From Taudactylus pleione (lineage: Eukaryota > Chordata > Amphibia > Anura > Myobatrachidae), in contig JAUIMM010000688.1 of NCBI GenBank assembly GCA_031769625.1, forward strand, positions 749,001 through 813,000: a DNA stretch of 64,000 nucleotides, given 5' to 3'. The translations under genes were made by a program, and so were the position numbers. Of this stretch, positions 21,801 through 32,800 are shown piece by piece. Position 1 is the first letter of the stretch; each line of letters begins with the position of its first letter. Under the pieces are notes generated by a model. The model was not told the origin of the DNA. It saw nothing but the letters and a program-made list of their open reading frames with translations, and made no database searches.

Positions 21801-22031
21801 GGACAGTGCTGGGAGACCAGGCAGAGGGGAGTCAGGTGAGAGGGCAGGGAAGGAGTAGTGGGGACAGTGCTGGGAGACCAGGCAGAGGGGAGTCAGGTGA
21901 GAGAGCAGGGAAGGAGTAGTGGGGACAGTGCTGGGAGACCAGGCAGAGGGGAGTCAGGTGAGAGTGCAGGGAAGGAGTAGTGGGGACAGTGCTGGGAGAC
22001 CAGGCAGAGGGGAGTCAGGTGAGAGTGCAGG
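18850..22031. repeat. 61-bp minisatellite, about 52 units, with 5-unit higher-order repeat
   Basis: The unit is GGGAAGGAGTAGTGGGGACA-GTGCTGGGAGACCAGGCAGA-GGGGAGTCAGGTGAGAGTGC. Diagnostic variants (GTAC, GTGC, GAGAGG...GGGC, GGGACGG) recur in fixed order every five units, so the block period is about 305 bp between roughly 19085 and 21000. Toward the right the order breaks down. The array ends at a G run (22031). It sits between the candidate promoter and the coding exons of gene 2. Confidence 0.95.
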
Positions 22032-22078
22032 GGGGGGGGGTTGACACACCACACGGCATGGGCATGCTGAGTATAGCA

Positions 22079-22081
<3 letters not shown>

Positions 22082-22124
<43 letters not shown>

Positions 22125-22142
22125 TATACACACACACACACT
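22082..22142. repeat. (TA)n(CA)n microsatellite
   Basis: Simple dinucleotide repeat directly after the minisatellite. Confidence 0.85.
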
Positions 22143-23345
22143 GAGGTAGATTTCTGCTGCCCTATATTAACATTCATGGACATCTATTAACACAAAGCTT
22201 TCTCTATTGCAATATGCAAAGTAACGTTGGCCACTCGCTCTAGTGTTTCCTTTTGCGATTATATCCCAGTGTTTATCTACAATGCAGAAGTGGAGTCAGA
22301 ATATTGGTCCAGTTATTACACCCCTAAGCCCCTAACTTACTTGCAGTGCCTGAAGCAGGTTTTTATTCATCCGACCATCTGAAGTTGGGACTTGCAATAA
22401 TCCAAATAAAGGATATATATAAATCCGGAACCTGTCTAGCAAACGTTTTTATATATTGGTTATGCAATGTCCTAATTGCCCCTATTTATGTTTGATAAAT
22501 TATGTTTAATATGCTGTTTTTATTACAGTTTAAGAACTATTTTCTTTATATCTGTTTTTTATACATTTTTAATAACATATATAAAATAATACAAACAAGA
22601 CAATTGTTACTCTTTTCATACAAATGTGTCTTTATGCTGTTCATGTAAAAATATTGATATATGTTTTAACAATTTAGCTCTGCAATTTACAATGTTTTGT
22701 TTCTTTGAATCATGTGGGAATTGACTGCTTTTTCATTTTTGTTTAACCTATTTATTTTGAGCACTCAAATTGAGTGCATGTATGTATGTACTATGTATGT
22801 ATTAATATTAGCACTTATTTATAGAGTGGCACAAAGTACCAGTTGCGCTGTACAGAGCAGTTATACTAAAATAACAGGTTAACGAGCAAGTATATATACA
22901 TAAATACCAGCCTACACATTATTAGAATCATACACATGTTGTCATAGTTATAGAGAACGAAGAGAGGACCATGTCAACTTAATGGAGAGGGTAGAGGAGA
23001 AGAGGCTGTAATACCTTTGGATTGAGTGAAGAACAGTCAGCCATAAATCATAAGTATCAAAATTTAAGTTGTATTTCTATTTTCCTCACAAAATGATACA
23101 ATTTTTATACTTTTACATTTTTAGGGAGACATTGGGGCTAAGAGTGTAGGGAGTGTACAGACCCACATGGGACTAGCCACACCCACACCGCACTGGCCAC
23201 ACCCACACAGCAGTGGCCACACCTCCTCTGCTCATAATAGGCCCTTGGTCATTTTCAGCCCCAGATCCATGTGGTCCTTAAACTGGTCCTGCAGCTCCTC
23301 TGTATATACAGTATATGTGTAATCTATATCATACCCTCCATCATG
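22143..23345. other. Mostly unannotated; SINE-tail-like fragment at 22805-22870
   Basis: AT-rich DNA without convincing exons. AGCACTTATTTATAGAGTGG and the following GCGCTGTACAGAGC resemble the tail of the SINE at 26893 and 36391. About 23160-23230 has four short repeats of GGCCACACCCACAC. Confidence 0.35.
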
Positions 23346-23349
23346 GATC

Positions 23350-23485
23350 CATCCACCAGGTACAGAATGCTTCCCTCTTAATTTATGATTGCCGTCACCT
23401 GTGTTAAAACAACTTTCTTAGCAACTTTTAACTTTCTTATCAATAAATTACGACAACATTCTTACATTCTGTACCTGGTGGAAGG
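23350..23485. repeat. Foldback repeat
   Basis: CACCAGGTACAGAATG (about 23353) pairs with CATTCTGTACCTGGTGG (about 23466). A small MITE-like hairpin with an AT-rich middle. Confidence 0.6.
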
Positions 23486-23788
23486 GGCCATGTTGGGGGG
23501 TGGGGTCTGCTATTTAAGTTTTTAATGATTTGGTACTTTTTCTCTGTAGGATAAGGTGTTAAACTATCACAAATATCGTTCATGCAGGAAAGCACATCGT
23601 TGGTCATTCACTGCATAAAAATGAACGTTATATCGTTAGCGTTCTTAGAAATCGTACCGTGTGTACGCACATTAAGTGTAATATACGTGCCACAGCTAAC
23701 TGGTAACTGACTGTTGGATACCAAGCCGTTCATCCACGTTCTGGTAATCCTCATTTCCATGTATTCTTTATGTTTCCTCTATGTACAG

Positions 23789-23842
23789 GTGTTACTCAAG
23801 GGGGCGAGACAATGATGACGGGAGATCAGCCGCAATCGCTGG
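23789..23842 (+). CDS. Gene 2 exon 1 (first recognised)
   Basis: Acceptor ATGTACAG, donor GTAAGT. 54 nt, phase 1 in and phase 1 out. It encodes VTQGGETMMTGDQPQSLG. The ETMM..DQP.SL pattern resembles the DVMMENHQPLTS segment at the end of frog KRAB-like exons. ATG 23812 or 23815 could also be the start codon. Confidence 0.6.
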
Positions 23843-26800
23843 GTAAGTGGAAAATTCCCGCACAGTGTTTATATAGTGTAAAAATGATTACAAAACTAAC
23901 ATCCATATGATTACAAAAACTAACATTGATATGATAACGAAAACTAACATCCATATGATTACAAAAACTAACATCCATATGATTACAAAAACTAACATCC
24001 ATATGATTACAAAAACTAACATCCATATGATTACAAAAACTAACATCCATATGATTACAAAAACTAACATCCATATGATTACAAAAACTAACATCCATAT
24101 GATTACAAAAACTAACATCCATATGATTACAAAAACTAACATCCATATGATTACAAAAACTAACATTCATATGATAACGAAAACTAACATTCATGTAATT
24201 AGAAAACATGCAATTGTGCAATCAACGAGCGATAATTATAATGCGTGGAAATCTATTGTCCTTAGGAACACTGTTGGGGTAGAGAATTAGCTGTAATAGC
24301 TTTAAAAAATGTCCTTGTTAATAACCCATTGGGGAGGATTTCTTAGCTCCAGACTGGGTGGGATTGTATTACATGAAATGGACATATTTTATTCTAGTTC
24401 CAGTATAACACCTACAGGTGCTGTTGCGTCAGAGCCACTGCGAGCAGTAATACACATGTACATTAAACTGCAGCAAGTGTCATTACTTTAGTCTTAACTG
24501 TTGCTCGCTGACAATCGATTTAAGGGGTCTATTCAGCAGGTAAACTTTACTTAAATTATGCGGAAACTTATACCCTTATTCCACTGCTACAATAAGTGGA
24601 AAAGGGTCCCTGAAAAATAACCCGGGTCACTTGACCCGGGAATCCAACCCAGGTAGCTATCAAGGTCGGACCCAGGTAACGGTGCAGTGTAAACGACGCA
24701 ACCCGGGTTATCCGACCTGGGTCATGCCTAAAATGAGCTGTTTGGTGGTTGTGGAGCAGTCACCTCCCACTTTTTATGACCTCACAAGTTTAGCAGAGCA
24801 GACACGGGTTCAGTGTGAGGTGCCGTGTAATGGGGTCTGACCTGGGTTGGAACCATGTCCGAAAATCTAGGTCGGTCCCGGGTTTTTGGTGGTAAAGGTG
24901 TATAAATCTGCAGCCTAAGGAGAAAACGTATCTCCCAACCAAACCCCAAAGGGAGGAATATTCAAATTATTATCTATTATCTATGGAGCTGGTAAGGTGA
25001 TAAACTTTGTCAAGGATCAGTTATAGTTTGTGTCTATGGGGAAAGGATTTAACATAAGTATATCAATCCCATTTTTGAATGTGCCACTGCTGCTCTCACA
25101 GTATTTTTGTATATATAGAATTTTGAGTGTTATATTTTCACACATTCCAACTATCTCTAATGTATTGCTTAGCTTAATATTAGAGCTTATAAGCTTGATC
25201 ACACTGATAATGTTTAGTTTTTTATTTGGTAATTCTGAATAACACGATAATTAGTTGGTTTTTTTTGCTCACTGTTACATTAGTTATAGGAGAGGACAGG
25301 TAAGAAACAGTATTAGTATACTATTGGTATATGATTTTGCAATATATTTTGGGGATATGTTTGTAGCGTTTCGGGAAGAAGAAAACATGGATAAACGCTA
25401 TGGGAACCTAATAACTGGTGCACACTGCAAAGTAACAGAGCATTTGCATAAATACAAGGTGAAACGCGTCGTTTGCTAGAGCTTACATTCTAGGCCAAAG
25501 TGGGATGAAACGGTCATTGACTGAGTGTAAAGCATGATGCAGCAGGTAATCTTGAGTCCCTTCACCCACCGAACAACTGCACACAGTGTCCTGGGCAGAC
25601 TGACGGGGTAAATCCTGAGATCATAGTGAGGAATGAGAGGCAGTCATGTGAGTGGTCATGTGACCACTATGGAAAATAGGTTCCTGTGTAAGTCATAATA
25701 TGCACCTCTATATCAGTAATGTGACCATGTGTGTCTTCTGCAGGTGGGTCGTGTACACCAGAGAGAAGGCCCAGCACTCCTTATTCAGTGGATTGTATAC
25801 AGAATGATAGAAATATGCATAGGAAGCAGAATAAGGTTTGAATTACTTTGTTTTTTTTGTTTTTTTATGTATGTTGTGTTGTTGTGTCTTTAAGAAAACC
25901 ATCCCACTTTATTCAGCACTGTAGAGGGTAGGGGTGAACTGTAGAGGGTAGGGGTGGGATCCCCTTTAACTTGGAATCAATTGAACCAGAGGACAAAAGT
26001 CTTCAGCTGTAAGGAAGTAGGGAGCCCCAGAATCACACTGCCTCACTTGGGGAATGGAGCTTATAAGGGTGAACCGCACCCATCAATCTGTGGAAAACAC
26101 AACAACCACTAAAGTAAACAAACTGGAATGGCAGCACTTTTATTTTACCCTCAGACTGAGTGACGTCTGGCCACCACCTGAGATTTTCTGACATCTCTTT
26201 GTTGGCACTCTGGGTGCAAGTGGCCATAGGATTAAGGCAGACTAGTTCTGTCCTAGGAGAATTGACCACCCCCTCCGATCATGGACACAAGGGGCCAAAT
26301 GTAATAGGGTGAGAGGTTAGCAGTAATCTCTCACATTGGTCGAGTTTTATCTTCAAAATGGGAAACATCTGGATGAGATTTTAAATCGTGAGTTTTTTGA
26401 GTCTAAAAACATGGGAATTTTTCTGTTCTCAGGCTCTATTACATTGGCCGAGTTTACATAGTGTGACAGGTTACTGCTAAACTCTGACATTTTCTAAGCT
26501 CTCACCCTATTACATTTGGCCCCTAGGGGTCTAGACCAAAAGGCCAAGAAGTGATGTTATGAAAACTGTCCTAATATATGGGAGAGCAATGCAACTCATT
26601 ACTAAGCAAGTTCTTAGTGGGTTTTCTACATCAAGGTCCATAGGGTATCCACAGGATACCTTGGGGTACAGGCGATAACGGCAGACATCCAGGCACCACA
26701 GAGTTAAAAACTTCTCCATCCTTCCAGGATGCACTGGGGTCCCTCTCCTATACCCCGCCCCCGAGCCTCAGGCACTCAGTTTTCGTCGGTGCCTGACCGA

Positions 26801-29800
26801 AGTCGGATGCAATGTTGAATTGCCCTCTATAGTACAGAATGTCTACATTAGCACCACAGTGGATACCTAATAGTTTTTATTTATTTAGTATTTATTACCA
26901 GTTATTTATATAGCGCTTACAGAGAGTAGTTGGCCATTCACATCAGTCCCTGTCCCAGTGGAGCTTACACTCTATATTCCCTACCACATGTACACGCACA
27001 CACATACACACTAGGGGTAATTTTTGTTGGGAGCCAATTAACCTACCAGTATATTTTTGGAGTGTGGGAGGAAACCGGAGTACCCGGAGGAAACCCACGC
27101 AAGCACAGGGAGAATATACAAACTCCACACAGGTAGGGCCGTGGTGGGAATCGAACCCTCAGTGCTGTGAGGCAGTAGTGCTAACCACTACACCATCTGT
27201 GCTGCCCAAAGCAGCACAGATGTTGAGTTCTTGTGGGATCTAAAGTGCACCTGCCACCTGCACAGAATGAAGGACTCCATTTTGTGTGCTGAACCAGAAC
27301 CCATGACACTGCATCCTATTCATACACTAGGAACCCTGGGGAACAACTATGTTTAGGAGGGTTGGGTATGAGATCCCGTTGGTCAGAATACCGACAGCGA
27401 CATCCCGACAGAATCCTGACACCCATAAGAAAACAAGGTAAGACTAACCCTTACCCCTAACCCTCCCTCCCCAGTGCCTAACCGTAACCTCCCCCCCTAG
27501 TGCCTAAACCTAACCTTCCCCCCTAGTGCCTAAACCTAACCTCCCCCTCCCCGTACCCTAAACCGAACACTTCCTCCCCGATGCCTAAACCTAACCTCCC
27601 CCCTAGTGCTTAACCCTCCCCCTAGTGCCTAACCCTAACCCTGCACCCTAACCCTCTCCCTAACGTCCGATACTTACCTTCGGGATCCCGGCGGTTGGGA
27701 TTCTTGTGCCGGGATCCTGGCACTATTTTGCCCATCGGCATCCTGCACGCCGTGATGCTGACTACTTCCCTATAGCAGGGAGAGCGATTATCCCTCAGAA
27801 AAGGGGTAGGCACCCTGTGGCTGCTGTGGAACTACACATCCCAGCATGCCCTGCGACAGTTTTGCTGTTAGGGCATCCAAAAACTGTGGTAGGGCATGCT
27901 GGGATGTGTAGTTCTACGGCAGCTGGAGTGCCACAGGTTGCCTACCCCTGTCTCAGAACATTAACCGCTTAATAAATTATGATACGAATGTCATGTAATC
28001 AAACCGTTTGTAATGTATTTATTTATTTCTTTAATTAAGGCCACCATTCCACTGAATATCTCCATTAATGTATTTCCATGAATCTATTTGCATTGTTAAC
28101 TTAGAATATTGTAGCCACTGAAGTAAGCTGCAATGTCCATTCATGTGGCCATTGTGCGTGACATGTAGGTGGACGATCTGGCATATGTGAAGGTTGAAGT
28201 GAAATCTGAGTTTACGGAGGAAGACGCTTGTCCTGGGGATGAGAGGAGAGTAACATCGGATATCACCACAGGTCAGTGACCTCTTCCTCTGCTTCCTCCT
28301 CTGTCAGCACTGCAGATAAGGTATCCGCCCAGTGTTGGTTGGTTGCTTGGTTGGCATTTGAATGTTTGGGGATTTTTCTCTCCACTTTACCTATTTATAT
28401 ATCCACTTCCAAATGTCTGAGATCATGTTCTTTGTCCATGGCTGCACTCCATGTTTTCCAATGATCCTGTCTCTATCCTTTCGTCCAGTCATAAAATGTT
28501 CCACAAAAAGGAAAAAGGGTGGAGCGCCGTTAAGAATTCAGTAGATTGTATTAATATACAGTACTAATCGTAAATGACCAATTAATGATTTAAAAGAAGC
28601 AGAGTCCTCTTATTAAGCACAGTATAACAATATTGTTAGCTAAAAAAGCACTAATTTGGGGTGCCACATGTCAGCGCAACTATATCTTTTTTTATAAAAT
28701 GTTCCATCCTATTACAGTTGGCCTGTTCAGGATGGGCTCCATCCACCACCTTAGGTCTCCAGATTGTTGTTTTGGCCATCCAAAGGACCATGTCCGTCTC
28801 CGATGTCTGATAGGCCTGAAATGGGTATTGCAGACAAGTGATTTCCGATCCACCCTAAGATTTTGTGGCAGAGCTCTCGTAATACGCAAGTCAAGCTAAA
28901 ATATGTAAACTCTTCGTTCTGATTGACCGTGACCCTGGTGATAGGAAAAAAGCACATGCCCACCACTCTATCGGTGTGTGCACTATGGCTTAGGGCAAAA
29001 GGACATAGATTGACAAGGGGATGGGGAGAGGTTAGGTGCATAGGTTGTCCCAGCAGTTTATGGAGGCATACAAGCTTAGTATGTTATGTCTGACTTGCAT
29101 CTGATGACCGTAATAAATTCAATATTAATTTCCTGTTCATCCAAGCTGCCCTCCGTTTTGAAGTGGGCAGGTATAGGACAACCTTTAGCCAATCAAATCA
29201 TCAGAATGGTCACAGCAGCAGGAGAGGAATGTGCGGCCTTGTCGGAGTCAGTGAGCTGTCCTTGTGATTGTGTTAGTGAGGACGGGACTGTGGGGGAGGT
29301 TTATCAAGCCTTGGAGAGAGATAAATTACCAACCAATCAGCTTCTAACTGTAATTTTTCAAGCACAGCCTGTAAAATGTCAGAAGCTGATTGGTCGGTAC
29401 TTTATCTCTCTCCACGGCTTGGTTCATCTCCCCTGTATCTGATACAGTCAGGTGCATAAATATTGGGACATTAACAGAATTTTCATATTTTGGCCTCTAT
29501 TCACCACCACAATGGCTTTGAAATGAAACAAACAAGATGTGCTTTAACTGCAGACTTTCAGATTTAATTTGAGCGTAATTACATCCAAATCAGGTGAACG
29601 GTGTAGGAATTACAACGGTTTCTATATGTGCTTCCCACTTTTTAAGGAGCCAAAAGTAATGGGACAAACTAAACAATCCTAAATCTAACTTTCACTTTTT
29701 AATACTTTGTTGCAAATCCTTTGCATGCAATTACAGCCTGAAGTCTGGAACGCATAGACATCACCAGACGCTGGGTTTCATCCCTGGTGATGCTCTGCCA

Positions 29801-32800
29801 GGCCTCTACTGCAAATGCCTTCAGTTCCTGCTTGTTCTTGGGGCATATTCCCTTCAGTTTTGTCTTCATCAAGTGAAATGCATGCTCAATCGGATTCAGG
29901 TCAGGGGATTGACTTGGCCATTGCATAACATTCCACTTTTTAGCCTTAAAAAACTCTTTGGTTGCTTTTGCAGTATGCTTCGGATCATTGTCCATCTGCA
30001 CTGTGAAGCGCCGTCCAATGAGTTCTGAAGCATTTGACTGAATATGAGCATATAATATTGCCCGAAACACTTCAGAATTCATTCTGCTTCTTTTGTCAGC
30101 AGTCACATCATCAATAAATACAAGGGAACCAGTTCAATTGGCAGCCATACATGCCCACGCCATGACACTACCACCACCATGCTTCACTGATGAGGTGGTA
30201 TGTTTTGGATCATGAGCAGTTCCTTTCCTTCTTCATACTCTTCTCTTCCCATCACTCTGGTACAAGTTGATCTTTGTCTCATCTGTCCATAGGATGTTGT
30301 TCCAGAACTGTAATGGCTTTTTTAGATGTTGTTTGGCAAACTGTAATCTGGTCTTCCTGTTTTTGAGGCTCACCAATGGTTTACATCTTGTGGTGAACCC
30401 TCTATATTCACTCTTGTGAAGTCTTCTCTTGATTGTTGACTTTGACACATATACACCTACCTCCTGGAGAGTGTTTTTGATTTGGCCAACTGTTGTGAAG
30501 GGGTTTTTCTTCACCAGAGAAATAATTCTTCTGGCATCCACCACAGTTGTTTTCCGTGGTCTTCCGGGTCTTTTGGTGTTGCTGAGCTCTCCGGTGCGTT
30601 TTTTCTTTTTAAGAATGTTCCAAACAGTTGATTTGGCCACACCTAATGTTTTTGCTATCTCTCTGATGGGTTTGTTTTGATTTTTCAGCCTAATGATGGC
30701 TTGCTTCACTGATAGTGACAGCTCTTTGGATCTCATATTGAGAGTCGACAGCAACTGATTCCAAATGCAAATGTCACACCTAGAATCAACTCCAGACCTT
30801 TTACCTGCTTAATTGATAATGAAATAATGAGGGAATAGCCCACACCTGTCCATGAAATAGTTTTTGAGTTGATAGTCCCATTACTTTTGGCCCCTTAAAA
30901 AGTGGGAGGCACATATAGAAACCGTTGTAATTCCTACACCGTTCACCTGATTTGGATGTAATTACCCTCAAATTAAATCTGAAAGTCTGCAGTGAAAGCA
31001 CATCTTGTTTGTTTCATTTCAAAGCCATTGTGGTGGTGAATAGAGGCCAAAATATGAAAATTCTGTCAATGTCCCAATATTTATGTACCTGACTGTATGA
31101 TGTATGGGAAGTGATAGGCAGTGGAATCTCCAATATAAGGGTTCTCAACCACCTGGATCATCTTTCCATGCTCTCATATTTATCAGTGATGCCTAGTAAC
31201 CTATTGGAGGAGTAAGGGAAGGTGAGTGGGAAATAGCATCAAGCAAGAGGCATGTCCATTATTCACCATCTCAGAGTGTCCTTGCTGAGCTGATAGTGAG
31301 GAGTGAGAGGGTTAGATCTTGAGGAGTCCATCTAGAAACCTGCATACCCATACACCTGAGTCTTATATATACAATGTACTCAGTGACTGTGTGTCCCCTA
31401 CAGATGGATCCTGTAACAGAGATACCCCGGAGAGATGTCCCTGCATTCGTTACTCACAGGATGGATCAGGAGAAGATCATCGTATCCGACGGGATCATCA
31501 GGTAGGTAGAATTGAGAGTCTTAAGCTGGGTACACACTATACAATATGTGTACCCACTGATGTAACAATGCTGCAACGATACATAGTGTGCGCCATACAC
31601 ACAGTACATGATCCAGTGTACAACGGCGCGATTGATCATTGCATCGTCCCATGTGCTGTGCAGAACAGTAGTTGGGACAATGCGATGAATGCCCATCGCG
31701 AACGACGGATCAGGCATACAAACTGCGCTATCCGTACAATATAGCGTTCCGATCCGCAACGGAACTATACATCGTATTATGGATCGTATAGTGGCCCTGA
31801 TTCAGAGCCGGACGCTCTGAAAGAGCGCTCGCTCTGAATCAGGGCGTTTTTGGGGTTTTTTTGAGCGGCCTCCTGGCCGCTCGCATAGTTGTGGGTGACC
31901 ACCCACAGCTATAGCGAGCAGCCAGGATGATGGTCGTGATGGTCAAGACCATCGCGACCATCGGGCTTGCGACGAGACCCTTGTGGTAGGGTCTCGTGGC
32001 CGCAAGCCCCAGAGAGCTTCTGGCTCTAATAGAGCCGGAAGCTCTCCCACTGACATCACTGGTGATGTCAGTGGGGCCACCCACAAACGGTAGGCATTCG
32101 CTTGGGAACGCCTCCGTTTGTGAAGCCACCCCCCGGCCACGCCTACCAAACGGGACGAGCTGTCAATCACCATTGACAGCTCGCCCTCTTTGGTGCGAGA
32201 CCCGGAGCGACCGTCGCTAGCCGGGTCTCGCGCATGCGCACAATGATGGTGGCTCCGTCGTGCGCATGCCCAGTGGGAAAACATCAATCCAGTCGCGAGC
32301 GCTCAGCGCTGGCGACCGGGTCTGAATCAGGCCCAGTGTGCACCCAGCTTTACCCTTAAATGCCAGAATTCTTGTGCAGATCTATGCTGTAAAACTGCAG
32401 TTTACTAAGAAAAATGCTATTACTATTATTATTTTATTTTTATTTATTTTAATTGGTTCTTTGCTATTAAGGTTGAAAATCGGCTCAATATCAAAGTTGA
32501 ATATATGGAGGGAGAAGAGGAGAAGTGTAAGTTGAAATACAGTGAAAAGCCATGTAAGAAAGAGGGAATCCCTAGAGATACCAGCATTGGTGAGTAATAA
32601 ACGCCAAAAGCAGAATAGCAGAACATGCTAGTCACATACAGCCGCTGTCATGTCCGTATCATGCTAGGCACCCACTAACGGTTCTAATGTAATAGTGAGG
32701 GTGTATATGGGGATGGAGGAGGGAGCTGGAACACAGGAACCGCAGGAGAATAGTGTCCATGCAGTTACCTGTTTAGGTTTCTATTATACACCTCTTCTAA

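Noticed and set aside
23882..24206. CRISPR-like regular repeats
   Set aside because: The units are directly adjacent without unique spacers, and the sequence is vertebrate.
23826..24290. Repeat proteins MDVSFCNH and MITKTNIH
   Set aside because: Produced on both strands by a 24-bp array inside an intron; no independent coding evidence.
27147..27195. Possible tRNA gene on the minus strand (A and B box present)
   Set aside because: No cloverleaf can be completed, and the segment is continuous with a repeated body and tail; it is the head of a SINE.
27440..27665. True chromosome-end telomere sequence
   Set aside because: The CCTAAC repeats are degenerate, internal to a dispersed element found three times, and flanked by gene introns.
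29086..29442. 118-codon frame
   Set aside because: Its second half is a MITE (29292-29433) and its first half has no recognisable domain or splice context.
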